Counted from the first letter of the stretch, positions 1 through 7,810 are shown. The stretch: 25,486 nt of DNA from Perlabentimonas sp034006965 (GCA_034006965.1 JAVERU010000036.1:1-25486), one strand, 5' to 3'. Notes: a model not told the origin generated them from the sequence alone. Numbers and translations: made by a program.

Positions 1-149
1 TGTAGTGCTTCTAAACCTTCAAATTGTGGCGCAAGCCCACACTTTGTAGCCGTATTGACAATCAATACCGTTTTGCCCTTGAAATTTTTCATTTCAATAA
101 TTTCGCCATTAGGCTTCTTAGCTTGTAACTGATAAAATTCTGATTCCAT
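1..149 (-). CDS. Glutathione peroxidase family protein, 5' part only
   Basis: The gene begins with ATG at 149-147 and runs off the left edge, so only about the first 49 residues are visible. They read MESEFYQLQAKKPNGE, then a hydrophobic strand (KTVLIVNTATKCGL) and APQFEGLEAL. This matches the thioredoxin-like fold start of glutathione peroxidases, where the peroxidatic Cys (here in ATKCGL) follows the VLIVN(T/V)A strand and is followed by a PQ(F/Y)EGLE helix. The family reduces hydrogen peroxide or lipid hydroperoxides using thioredoxin or glutathione; bacterial Cys-type members usually use thioredoxin. No signal peptide is visible, so a cytoplasmic enzyme is likely. The C-terminal Gln and Trp of the catalytic site lie outside the window. 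Confidence 0.85.
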   Translation of the reverse strand, partial: MESEFYQLQAKKPNGEIIEMKNFKGKTVLIVNTATKCGLAPQFEGLEAL

Positions 150-274
150 ACCATTTGTGTTTACTAATTATTTCATCAAATTTTCCTACGATGTCTTTTA
201 ACGAGAGTTGTCTTCCACGTTTCTTCCATCTACTGAACTTTCGAATTACTTGTAATAGCATCTAGCCAACTGCT

Positions 275-328
275 TGTTTATAAGATGCGGATATATCTAT
301 AAACATTAAATGTGGAAACATGTTTATA
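275..328. repeat. Three TGTTTATA sites in alternating orientation, 23-bp period
   Basis: TGTTTATA occurs at 275-282, its reverse complement TATAAACA at 298-305, and TGTTTATA again at 321-328. The starts are exactly 23 bp apart. The second and third copies form a 9-bp perfect inverted repeat (298-306 with 320-328). A one-mismatch copy, TGTCTATAAAT, starts at 360. The sites lie 126-180 bp upstream of the glutathione peroxidase start. They could be a cooperative operator or the end of a mobile element; nothing in the window decides between these. Confidence 0.45.
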
Positions 329-376
329 AATAAAGCAATTTTTTGTAGTGATATTTAAGTGTCTATAAATGACTAG

Positions 377-583
377 TTGAACTTGGGTTTTATGTATGCA
401 GCCTTAGCATTGGCCGAAACGGCTGGGGGTGTGAGCAGTGGCGGATTGCGGGCTACATCCTTGTCAACCGTTACGAACCTTTATGCAGGGCAGACGCTTT
501 CCAGCTACCACCGCGCCCGCCTATGGTCATATTGCGTGTTGGCAACTGGTGTACATTCGTATTCGGCTGTTTATTATTTTTAT
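377..583. other. GC-rich non-coding stretch in an AT-rich intergenic region
   Basis: This stretch is visibly richer in G and C than its flanks (for example GGCTGGGGGTGTGAGCAGTG and CCACCGCGCCCGCC). An 85-codon ORF on the plus strand covers it, but its translation has no recognisable domain and looks like chance. The abrupt change of base composition next to repeats and a decayed gene suggests imported or mobile-element-derived DNA. I do not recognise the family. Confidence 0.35.
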
Positions 584-703
584 ATGATTATCCGCTTTAG
601 TACCTACATCATATTTGCGTCATTGCGATCCTGACGTTCTTTGTCTGGAGAAGCAATCTTTATCTCTGATTTACAACCAATTGCTTCTTCGGGAAAAGTA
701 CTC

Positions 704-736
704 CCTGCCTGCCGCCTGCCTGCCGCCTGCCTGCCG
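704..736. repeat. Three tandem copies of CCTGCCTGCCG
   Basis: Exact 11-bp units lie at 704-714, 715-725 and 726-736. Because 11 is not a multiple of three, the unit is read in all frames and the overlapping ORFs (LPACRLPAACLP type peptides) are artefacts of the repeat. It abuts the next array, which carries the opposite strand of a related CTGCC-rich motif. Confidence 0.9.
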
Positions 737-790
737 GCAAAGGCAGGGCAAAGGCAGGGCAAAGGCAGGGCAAAGGCAGGGCAAAAGCAG
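736..790. repeat. Five tandem copies of GGCAAAGGCAG
   Basis: Units lie at 736-746, 747-757, 758-768, 769-779 and 780-790. The first four are identical and the fifth has one change (GGCAAAAGCAG). The unit length equals that of the neighbouring CCTGCCTGCCG array. The CTGCC core is inverted between the two arrays, so a single strand could fold into a long GC-rich stem. Copy number is likely to vary between strains. Confidence 0.9.
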
Positions 791-873
791 GCTCGCAATA
801 TCAAATTCATTATTATTTTGTTGTATCATAAGTTTTTCATCACTTTAGGCATATTTGCGGATAATCATTATTG

Positions 874-1575
874 TTATGCAACCAGCCTCGGCTCCGATGT
901 AATCAGGGGTAAAGCCTTGTTGATTTGAGAATATGCTTCTTCAATCGTTGATGGGTTCTCCACATCCTGTTCTATGGCCCTCTTACAACACTTGGATAGC
1001 AAGGGCGATACAAAATACGAGGAGCTAAAGATCATGCAGTACATCCATTCATACCCTTCCTCTGCAAGCTGGTAGTAATGAGTGTTTTTTATCTTTTTAA
1101 TTGCGCCCCTGCACCTGAGCCTTCGTAGTTCATAGGCAATTTTCGCAGTTTTAGAAGCCCCCCATTAGGCCCGTAAATCCTTGTTGCGCAACCCTAATGC
1201 ATGGGAGTTGGAGCTTAGCCCAATAGCTATGAGCTCCAGCTGATGTTGTTTCCTTTAATCTGGCGCAGGGATCCTTTGGCCGCTTCCCGTGACAACCGTT
1301 TGCTGATGCTTGTCAAGCATTCTCTTTTCAGCTTCACTCCACCAGCGTATCTCACTATATAAAGCGAGGGCTATAGTGCTTATGTGATCATTTAGCTGGT
1401 CGTTCAGGGTTTGCATAACCCCGTTGCTGTGGCCTGTGGATTCTAGATTGCGCAACAATTTTATTACGCTGCCCTCAACAAATACTCCCGGTGGATACCC
1501 GCGGAGTAATACCCTGTCAAAACTCGAATAGGAGCAGTTTATGTGGTCATATAGCTGCGCTGTAAGCTGTTGCAT
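874..1575 (-). pseudogene. Decayed gene, internally deleted, two in-frame stops
   Basis: One reading frame runs from ATG at 1575 to TAA at 874-876, broken by TAA at 1255-1257 and at 1165-1167. The first segment (106 residues) contains SFDRVLLRGYPPGVFVEG and HSNGVMQTLNDQLNDHI. The last segment contains LGLRNKDLRA, then a winged-helix-like IAYELRRLRCRGAIKKIKN followed by HYYQLAEEGYEWM. From memory, these are the N-terminal and C-terminal ends of a multicopy bacterial family of roughly 400-500 residues that starts with an FDRV(I/L) motif and ends in a YDLRRLRxxG(L/A)I winged helix. If that is right, most of the middle has been lost. The family's function is not known to me; its multicopy habit and the adjacent repeats suggest a mobile or selfish gene. 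No frameshift is needed to join the pieces. Confidence 0.6.
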
Positions 1576-1710
1576 CGCCTCTTTCTTAAGCAGAATAGCT
1601 AATTATCAGTGACGATTTCCAAGGATTGACTTTAGGTTGGCATTTAACTTTTCTTACGAGGTAGGGTTCTGCGTGGTGCAATCGCCTTATTGCCAGCTAA
1701 TCAGTATAGG

Positions 1711-3237
1711 TTAATTTTCACCCTTTATTTGGGTACTATTGGTAGGCAATAGTTTAAACAGATAGTATTTTCCTGTAAGCGATTTTACCGAATCGACTTT
1801 TTGCTGATGAAAGCAGTTTAGCATAACTGAATTGTCACTAATTGTTAAGCTCTCCCTCGAAATGGTTTTGGGCCTGTTGATGCAATCGGTGTAAACCGAT
1901 TGTCCGTTTCTTAGTGCAACATGAATGGTTTTAACCACATCCTCAATTTCCTTAGCTTGAGTGGCTGATATTGTGTTGGTAGGGTAGTTGCCATTGTAAT
2001 AACGAACCTGATTGTCGATGCTTGGCCTATTGAAAACCACAAAAAGGGTTTGAGTAGAATCCGACTCCCCAATGGCTTTAGCAACCATTCTGCTGCCATC
2101 GATGCTGTGCCTGTTCAGCGGGATTAGTCCAAATGAAATATTCCACACCAGCATTGCTATGGATAGAAATCCAACGAGGCTAATCTCATTGGAAAGAACT
2201 CTTGAGAGTATAATCGTTCCTAGGAATGGGAGCATAACCATAAACTCGGCATTGCCGTGCGATAGAATGGCAAAAAGTAGGTGAAGTACAAGAGCCAAGG
2301 ATATTGCTGATGTAAATGGCGATAGAATCTCTTTAAATGAGGCGGACGCTCCTTTTATGTTGTATAGCCCAATGGATATTAAAACCACAAATCCTAACAG
2401 TCCTAGTATGTACCACTGTGATACCTCCATAAGGTTACCCAAGTATCCATGAACCTGAAGAAATGTCCTAATAAAACTAATGCCCGAGAGGGCAATATAC
2501 TTCAATCCAAAACCAATGGTAGCTGAGCCAGAGTAAAAATCTCTAAGCGCAAGCTGTAGCAGCGATTCTAGCGAGAGTTCAATGTTGTAAGAAAGCACCA
2601 GCACAAGGCAGTATGCAATGGGAACAATTAAGGCCGGTATAGCATATTTCAATGCGCCTCGGTAGTCATGCCTAATAAACATTGATACAAGGATTGCAAG
2701 CCACCAGAAGAAGTGAATTTGATGAACAAGACAGGCGAAAGCGGCAAAGAGTCCTGATATCAGAATTCGAGTTGAATTTTTCTGCTTGAGATGTAAAAGA
2801 TAGAAATAGCTTGCCAGTAGCGAGAAGAATATGGGTATAATATAGGTTTCGTTCTCGGTGGCAAATCGTAGAACACCCCATGAGCTGCCAGCAAATAGTA
2901 CCCATACCGAGGTTTTACTATCGCTATATCCTAGCTTTATGAGTATTTTACCTAGAGCAGTAAGGGAGAGCGCGGCGAACATGGCGTTCATGGCCTTCAG
3001 CGCCCCCAATGTATTGCTAATGCCAATTAGCTCCAGAAGGCTAATCCAAAGGTAACCGATAAAGTTGTAGAGCAGATGGTGCGAAAGGAATAGTGACTCT
3101 GCATCCCGAATGTAGTTGGCATATCCGTAACCATCAATTGTGCTTTGCTTGCTTGGCAGGAATAGATAGATGAGGAAAAGAATTAGGGCGAAGAGATTAT
3201 GGCTACTGCCTAATCCAAAAATCCATTTCTTATCCAT
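1711..3237 (-). CDS. Polytopic membrane protein, possible GT-C glycosyltransferase
   Basis: This 508-residue protein has roughly ten or more hydrophobic segments in its first 370 residues, then a soluble C-terminal part of about 130 residues. The first long loop after TM1 carries DGYGYANYIRDAESLF and HHLLYN, and a later loop has TENETYIIP. This pattern (acidic first loop, HHLLY, and a TExxY-like loop) is reminiscent of GT-C / family-39-like glycosyltransferases that use lipid-linked sugars on the outer face of the inner membrane. The match is by pattern only. The start is placed at ATG 3237-3235; a TTG two codons upstream is also open. A minus-strand TAnnTTTG box (TATATTTG, 3267-3260) lies just upstream. 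It is transcribed away from the lipoprotein gene at 3376. Alternative: an unrelated conserved membrane protein. Confidence 0.6.
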   Translation of the reverse strand: MDKKWIFGLGSSHNLFALILFLIYLFLPSKQSTIDGYGYANYIRDAESLFLSHHLLYNFIGYLWISLLELIGISNTLGALKAMNAMFAALSLTALGKILIKLGYSDSKTSVWVLFAGSSWGVLRFATENETYIIPIFFSLLASYFYLLHLKQKNSTRILISGLFAAFACLVHQIHFFWWLAILVSMFIRHDYRGALKYAIPALIVPIAYCLVLVLSYNIELSLESLLQLALRDFYSGSATIGFGLKYIALSGISFIRTFLQVHGYLGNLMEVSQWYILGLLGFVVLISIGLYNIKGASASFKEILSPFTSAISLALVLHLLFAILSHGNAEFMVMLPFLGTIILSRVLSNEISLVGFLSIAMLVWNISFGLIPLNRHSIDGSRMVAKAIGESDSTQTLFVVFNRPSIDNQVRYYNGNYPTNTISATQAKEIEDVVKTIHVALRNGQSVYTDCINRPKTISRESLTISDNSVMLNCFHQQKVDSVKSLTGKYYLFKLLPTNSTQIKGEN

Positions 3238-3259
3238 GGGCAAAAGTTTTCGAATGCTT

Positions 3260-3267
3260 CAAATATA
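3260..3267 (-). promoter_or_regulatory. Candidate -7 box for the membrane protein gene
   Basis: TATATTTG on the minus strand fits the Bacteroidota -7 consensus TAnnTTTG, about 23 bp before the ATG at 3237. The nearest TTG on the -33 side is 22 bp away rather than 19, so the match is incomplete. Confidence 0.35.
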
Positions 3268-3325
3268 GCCATTATTCTACTCTTTAGCCCAAGTGGGTGG
3301 TTTCATAATTATCGTATCCAAAGCA

Positions 3326-3355
3326 TTGGCGGTGGAAATTTTTTTCGTAACATTG
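3326..3355 (+). promoter_or_regulatory. Candidate promoter of the small lipoprotein gene
   Basis: TTG at 3326-3328, a 19-bp spacer and TAACATTG at 3348-3355 fit the Bacteroidota -33/-7 promoter (TTG-N19-TAnnTTTG) with one mismatch in the -7 box. The ATG at 3376 follows after 20 bp. Confidence 0.45.
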
Positions 3356-3375
3356 CTTTGTAAATCTGATGCGAG

Positions 3376-3882
3376 ATGAAAAAGTTTGCTTGGATACTTC
3401 TTGGTTTGGGTTTTGGCGCTTGTGCAGTTCTTAAAACCCCAGTTGCTGTGGATATTAAGCCTATGGATGTGAATAGCTTCATGGCCAAGCCGTTTGTTCA
3501 CGGCGAGGCCATTGGGCAGTTTAAAGCCAACATGCCCGAGCGCACCAAGGTGCAGAAGCTGATTAAACGAAGTCCCCGAGAGCACCAAGCGCCCGACACC
3601 ATCTACAATTTCACCTATAAAAACTCGAAAATCAGCATTTACAAAACTCGATTCAATCAGGAGTTTATGCTGGGTGGCATTGTGCGCGACTCAGAGGTTG
3701 AGCTGGCTAATGGGGTAAGAACTGGAATGCTTCGCGATGATTTTTATCGGGCCTTCACCGATTTAAGTAGAACCCAACAGGACACAGTTGTGCTTAACTA
3801 CCAGCAGATAGACCGCACCTTTAACTTTTACTTCGACAAGAAGGGCCGACTGGATAAGTTTACCTTTACGGGCAGTAAGTAA
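3376..3882 (+). CDS. Small putative lipoprotein, unknown function
   Basis: The 168-residue product begins MKKFAWILLGLGFGAC, a short signal sequence with a candidate lipid-attachment Cys at position 16. The -3 residue is Phe, so this is a loose lipobox. No acidic export motif follows the Cys, which would favour the periplasmic side of a membrane if it is lipidated. The mature part is mostly predicted beta: it contains a KISIYKTRF strand, an ELANGVRTGMLRDDFYRAFTDL segment and a C-terminal RTFNFYFDKKGRLDKFTF strand. This layout resembles small SmpA/BamE-like or other periplasmic proteins, but I cannot assign a family. Its stop lies 3 bp from the stop of the convergent psd gene. A plausible promoter lies at 3326-3355. 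Confidence 0.7.
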   Translation: MKKFAWILLGLGFGACAVLKTPVAVDIKPMDVNSFMAKPFVHGEAIGQFKANMPERTKVQKLIKRSPREHQAPDTIYNFTYKNSKISIYKTRFNQEFMLGGIVRDSEVELANGVRTGMLRDDFYRAFTDLSRTQQDTVVLNYQQIDRTFNFYFDKKGRLDKFTFTGSK

Positions 3883-3885
3883 CGG

Positions 3886-4539
3886 CTAAGGGATAACTGC
3901 AAGTACGGTTTGAGTACCCACAACTTTCTGGTTTAGCTCTACCTTAACCGCAGAGTTAAGAGGGATAAAAACATCAACCCTAGAGCCAAATTTGATAAAG
4001 CCCATCTCCTGGTTTTGGTTGGCCGTATCGTTTGTATTGGTGTAGCATACAATTCTGCGGGCCAAAAATCCTGCGATCTGCCTAAATAAAACCCTAGCCC
4101 CATCTGCACGCTCAATGGCAATGGTGGTGCGCTCGTTTAGCGTTGATGACTTTGGCTCCCAAGCCAACAGGAATTTCCCTGGATGGTATTTCTGGTAAAG
4201 CACTTTACCTCCAATGGGATTCCAGTTGATGTGCACATCCCATACCGACATGAATATGGATATCTGAAGGCACCGGGTGTTGAGAAACTCGTTCTCCTCA
4301 ACCTCTTCAATTACTACCACCTTGCCATCGCATGGCGAGAAAACCTTTTTGGGATCCGTAAGTATAACCCGCTTGGGAACTCTAAAAAATCTTAAAATAA
4401 AAATGAAGAATGCAAGCGATATGCCAGTGGCCACATACAAACCTATGGCTCCTGTGAAAAGCCATACGAGGGCGCAAATACCTACTAGTATGGCAAAAGC
4501 AACAGCCAAAATTTTAACCCCTTCCCTGTGAATGCGCAT
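3886..4539 (-). CDS. psd: Phosphatidylserine decarboxylase proenzyme (short form)
   Basis: The enzyme converts phosphatidylserine to phosphatidylethanolamine at the inner membrane. The 217-residue product has two hydrophobic segments at about 10-50, the conserved SPCDGKV motif (Asp71) and DVHIN (His103), and the self-cleavage site FGSR with Gly185-Ser186. In this family the chain splits between Gly and Ser and the Ser becomes the pyruvoyl cofactor; the short GS(R) type is common in Bacteroidota and archaea, in contrast to the LGST type of E. coli. The gene lies 56 bp downstream of cdsA, which makes the CDP-diacylglycerol used upstream in the same pathway. It is the last gene of the rsfS-ftsH-cdsA cluster. 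The phosphatidylserine synthase is not in the window. Confidence 0.93.
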   Translation of the reverse strand: MRIHREGVKILAVAFAILVGICALVWLFTGAIGLYVATGISLAFFIFILRFFRVPKRVILTDPKKVFSPCDGKVVVIEEVEENEFLNTRCLQISIFMSVWDVHINWNPIGGKVLYQKYHPGKFLLAWEPKSSTLNERTTIAIERADGARVLFRQIAGFLARRIVCYTNTNDTANQNQEMGFIKFGSRVDVFIPLNSAVKVELNQKVVGTQTVLAVIP

Positions 4540-4595
4540 CGATAATCTTTTTATAATGAATGAATAAATAAAATTGTTTGAATTTGTTTAGCTGG

Positions 4596-5423
4596 CTATA
4601 TTAACATCATTATCTCAAGGTAAACAAATACAATGGGCGCCGAGAGAAGAACACAGTCGAATCTATCAAGCAGCCCTCCATGGCCAGGCATAATCTTTCC
4701 CGAATCCTTAACTCCAACGCTACGCTTGAACATCGATTCCACCAAATCGCCAAATATTCCCGTTGATGCTGTTATTAGGCCAATTACAGCCCAGTGGAAG
4801 AACGATATCTCAATGAACGTCAACGACAGAATCCATGAGGCAAGAATGGTAAAGAATAGCCCTCCAACCAACCCTTCCCACGATTTTTTAGGCGATATGC
4901 GCGGGAACATCCTGTTTCTACCAATGCTAAGCCCCACAACGTATGCCCCCGAATCGTTAGTCCAAAGGAGAATGAAGTATCCTAGAAGAATATGTGTTCT
5001 ATATCCAATATGATACGATGTGTGGCTTAGGACAAAGTAATTGAGTAGGGAAAATGGTATGGCTACATAGATAATCCCAAGTAGCGTAAATGCAATGTTA
5101 TGAATAGGCTTTTGGTGGTTCCTGTACAGCTCAATTAAAAAGATGCTGAGAACGAGTGGTATAATGCCAAGGAATATGAAATGTCCCAGCATACCAATGG
5201 CAAACAGATGGTTGATGATAAAGACTATTGCACCTAAAATCATCCCGTATAGATACTGGGGCTTTACCCTGGCTTTAAAAGTCAACCTATAGAACTCTAG
5301 CATGGTGAGTTCCATTAGCACCAGAAAAACTATGAAAAAGCTGAAGCGTCCGAGTATTATCCCTCCAGTAATTAGAATGACAAAGAGGGCTCCGCTTATG
5401 GTTCGTTTAAGGAATGAGCTCAA
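4596..5423 (-). CDS. cdsA: Phosphatidate cytidylyltransferase (CDP-diglyceride synthase)
   Basis: The enzyme makes CDP-diacylglycerol from phosphatidic acid and CTP in the inner membrane. The 275-residue protein has about seven or eight hydrophobic segments and the complete family signature near the C-terminus: SMFKRSVGVKDSGKIMPGHG followed by GLLDRFD. The SPKKSWEG segment typical of the family lies upstream of it. The chosen start is an uncommon TTG at 5423-5421, giving MSSFLKRTISGALF, which matches the usual N-terminus of the family; the next in-frame ATG is 36 codons later, inside the membrane region. The TTG overlaps the TGA stop of the DUF2007 gene as TTGA, which suggests translational coupling. 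psd follows in the same pathway. Confidence 0.95.
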   Translation of the reverse strand: MSSFLKRTISGALFVILITGGIILGRFSFFIVFLVLMELTMLEFYRLTFKARVKPQYLYGMILGAIVFIINHLFAIGMLGHFIFLGIIPLVLSIFLIELYRNHQKPIHNIAFTLLGIIYVAIPFSLLNYFVLSHTSYHIGYRTHILLGYFILLWTNDSGAYVVGLSIGRNRMFPRISPKKSWEGLVGGLFFTILASWILSLTFIEISFFHWAVIGLITASTGIFGDLVESMFKRSVGVKDSGKIMPGHGGLLDRFDCVLLSAPIVFVYLEIMMLI

Positions 5424-5629
5424 AGTTCAACGTCTTCAATTAGCTTTGTGGCAACCTGTTCGCTTTCCTTGGGCACGTACACTTGCGCTGAGCCAAAGGT
5501 TTGGTACGATGAGTCATGCTGGTTCAGCAATACGGCTTCAACTCCATTGGTCTCGAGCATTTGTTTTACAATCTCTGCCTCTATTGGAGACCCACTTCTA
5601 AATACTGGTACCCAATTCTTGTCGTCCAT
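5420..5629 (-). CDS. DUF2007-family small protein
   Basis: The 69-residue protein reads WVPVFRSGSPIEAEIVKQML, ETNGVEAVLLNQHDSSYQTF and VYVPKESEQVATKLIEDVEL. This is the pattern of DUF2007 (putative signal-transducing protein, a small ferredoxin-like/ACT-like fold): an N-terminal strand, the EAEIVKxMLExxGI helix, and a VxV strand ending in an acidic helix. Its biochemical role is not established. It sits between ftsH (26 bp upstream) and cdsA (4-bp overlap), so it is almost certainly co-transcribed and may be translated in coupling with cdsA. No signal peptide or membrane segment is present. Confidence 0.8.
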   Translation of the reverse strand: MDDKNWVPVFRSGSPIEAEIVKQMLETNGVEAVLLNQHDSSYQTFGSAQVYVPKESEQVATKLIEDVEL

Positions 5630-5655
5630 AGGTTAGGGTTTGGTTAGGCTTTAGC

Positions 5656-7725
5656 TTATGCTTGGTTTCCTGTTTTATCTGCGGTGTCCTTCTTCTTTTC
5701 CTCCTCCTCAATATCTTTCACAAGCTCCTCGGAGCGGGTATGTGACTTACGTGGGCCAAAAATATTCTCTAAATCCTCGCTAAATATTACTTCACGCTCA
5801 AGAAGCAGTTCGGCTAGCTTTGTAAGCCCCTCCTTGTTCTTCTCAAGGGTGTCTTTAGCCCTAAGGTATGCCTGTTCTATGATTTCATTTACCTCTTTGT
5901 CGATTAGTTCGGCAGTTTTTTCGCTGTATGGCTTGCCAAATGAGAACTCGTTTTGCCCCGATGAGTCGTAAAAACTAATGTTTTTAATCCTCTTGCTCAT
6001 CCCAAAGTAGGCCACCATGGCGTATGCCTGCTTGGTTACCTTCTCCAAGTCGTTTAGGGCTCCGGTGGATATTTTTCCGAAGATTAGCTCCTCGGCGGCC
6101 CTGCCTCCCAGCGCAGAGCTCATCTCGTCGAGCAGCTGCTCGGTGGTGGTGAGCTGGCGCTCTTCGGGTAAATACCACGCAGCGCCAAGGGCTTTGCCTC
6201 TGGGGATAATGGTAACCTTAAGCAGAGGGTTGGCATGCTCAAGCAGCCAGCTAACCGTAGCGTGTCCCGCCTCATGAAACGCAATGGTGCGCTTCTCTTC
6301 CATCGATATTATCTTGTTCTTCTTTTCTAAGCCACCAATAATTCTATCGATAGCATCAAGGAAGTCTTGCTTTTCGACAGCCTTCTTGTTCCTACGAGCT
6401 GCTATAAGCGCGGCTTCGTTGCATACGTTGGCTATATCGGCGCCCGAGAACCCTGGTGTTTGCTTGGCCAAAAAGTCGATATTGAAGTTCTTCTCCAGTT
6501 TCAACGGTTTGGTGTGTACCTTAAATATCTCTTGGCGCTCTTTGTAGTCGGGTAGTTCAACGTGGATCTGCCTATCGAAACGTCCAGCCCGCATGAGCGC
6601 GCGGTCAAGAATATCGGCACGGTTGGTGGCGGCCAGTATGATAACCCCTTGGTTAGATGCAAATCCGTCCATTTCGGTTAGCAGCTGGTTAAGGGTGTTC
6701 TCCCGCTCGTCGTTCGACGAGAAGTTGGCGTTCTTGCCCCTTGCCCTACCAATGGCATCAATCTCATCGATAAATACGATACACGGGGCTTTTTCCTTAG
6801 CCTGCTTAAATAGGTCGCGGACTCTCGAAGCCCCCACGCCCACAAACATCTCAACAAAGTCGGACCCCGACATGCTGAAGAATGGTACGTTGGCCTCGCC
6901 AGCAACGGCTTTGGCCAGGAGGGTTTTACCTGTGCCCGGAGGGCCTACAAGTAGCACTCCCTTCGGTATTTTACCCCCTAAGCCCGTGTATTTGGCAGGA
7001 CTCTTCAAGAAGTCTACAATCTCCATGATCTCAACCTTGGCTTCCTCAAGACCAGCCACATCCTTAAAGTCGATCTTAATATTCGACTCCTTATCAAATA
7101 GCTGCGCCTTCGATTTTCCTACGCTGAAAATATTTCCAGCACCTCCACCAGGGCCTCCGCCTTGGCTCATCCTGCGGAAAATGAACAGCCAAACACCTAC
7201 GAGTATGATGATGGGAAGTAGCCAAGTAATTACCTCGCCGAAGTAGTTGTGCCTATCCTCGTATGTTGGTGATATTCGCTCCGAGTTTGCAACACCTTCC
7301 TGCGCTTCTTCGAGCTGTCTTTCAAATGTGTCAATGGAGCCAATGGTGAAGTAAAAATGTGGGCCAACAGGGTTCACGTTCTGGGCATTCTCGCCCAATT
7401 TGCCAGAGTATTTACTTAGGCTACGCGAATGTAGGTACACCTCAACTTTGCCCTGGTTGCGGATTACAACCAGCTTATTGATATCCCCCTCCTTCAGCAT
7501 ATTGAACTGAACCTCATTCCAAGTTGTTTCAACTGGCTCCTTGCTTCCGTAAAAGAATTGAAGCCCCAGTATCCCTAGTATAATGAGGATGTATATCCAG
7601 TAAACATTAAATTTTTTGCCACCAAGGTTTATCTGACCTCCACCCTTGGGTGTATTTGGTTTCTTTGGATCTTTGTTCTCTTGATTTTTACCCTCTTGTT
7701 GGGTATTCTTTTTATTCTCTTCCAT
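5656..7725 (-). CDS. ftsH: ATP-dependent zinc metalloprotease FtsH
   Basis: This membrane-anchored AAA+ protease degrades unassembled or damaged membrane proteins and short-lived regulators. The 689 residues show a basic, polar N-terminus, TM1 at about 41-59, a periplasmic domain, TM2 at about 165-184, a GGG-rich linker, Walker A GPPGTGKT (261-268), Walker B IVFIDEID (316-323), the second region of homology with arginine fingers near 379-382, and the zinc site HEAGH (484-488). The C-terminus is charged and flexible (EEEKKKDTADK). Length and motifs are normal for the family. The start ATG at 7725 is clear. It lies 85 bp downstream of rsfS and 26 bp upstream of the DUF2007 gene, an arrangement common in Bacteroidota. 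Confidence 0.98.
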   Translation of the reverse strand: MEENKKNTQQEGKNQENKDPKKPNTPKGGGQINLGGKKFNVYWIYILIILGILGLQFFYGSKEPVETTWNEVQFNMLKEGDINKLVVIRNQGKVEVYLHSRSLSKYSGKLGENAQNVNPVGPHFYFTIGSIDTFERQLEEAQEGVANSERISPTYEDRHNYFGEVITWLLPIIILVGVWLFIFRRMSQGGGPGGGAGNIFSVGKSKAQLFDKESNIKIDFKDVAGLEEAKVEIMEIVDFLKSPAKYTGLGGKIPKGVLLVGPPGTGKTLLAKAVAGEANVPFFSMSGSDFVEMFVGVGASRVRDLFKQAKEKAPCIVFIDEIDAIGRARGKNANFSSNDERENTLNQLLTEMDGFASNQGVIILAATNRADILDRALMRAGRFDRQIHVELPDYKERQEIFKVHTKPLKLEKNFNIDFLAKQTPGFSGADIANVCNEAALIAARRNKKAVEKQDFLDAIDRIIGGLEKKNKIISMEEKRTIAFHEAGHATVSWLLEHANPLLKVTIIPRGKALGAAWYLPEERQLTTTEQLLDEMSSALGGRAAEELIFGKISTGALNDLEKVTKQAYAMVAYFGMSKRIKNISFYDSSGQNEFSFGKPYSEKTAELIDKEVNEIIEQAYLRAKDTLEKNKEGLTKLAELLLEREVIFSEDLENIFGPRKSHTRSEELVKDIEEEEKKKDTADKTGNQA

Positions 7726-7810
7726 ATTGTTTTAGTACGCTAAGTATATCAATGGAGATAAACGATTGTTAACCTTAAATGTTTAACAGAATGATAATTC
7801 TTGCAATTTA

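Larger units (their letters stand above)
584..868. repeat. Composite repeat element with nested inverted and direct repeats
   Basis: ATGATTATCCGC at 584-595 is perfectly inverted at 857-868. Inside it, CATATTTGCG is directly repeated at 610-619 and 850-859, each preceded by a CTTTAG (595-600 and 843-848). Further in, ATTGCGATCCTG at 622-633 is inverted with one mismatch at 788-799. The left part (CATTGCGA ... GAAGCAATCT, 621-659) resembles the dispersed cattgcgag...gaagcaatct repeat seen in many bacterial genomes, here in a diverged form; that comparison is from memory. The core is made of 11-bp tandem units. The arrangement looks like a REP- or MITE-type element inserted between direct repeats. 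No transposase gene lies inside it. Confidence 0.6.

Noticed and set aside
704..790. CRISPR array
   Set aside because: The units are 11 bp and directly tandem, with no spacers and no cas genes.
604..928. Three overlapping short ORFs on both strands across the tandem repeats
   Set aside because: They are produced by the 11-bp repeats being open in several frames; the peptides are low-complexity and have no start signals.
6593..7246. 217-codon ORF on the plus strand
   Set aside because: It is antisense to the conserved AAA+ region of ftsH and has no family features.
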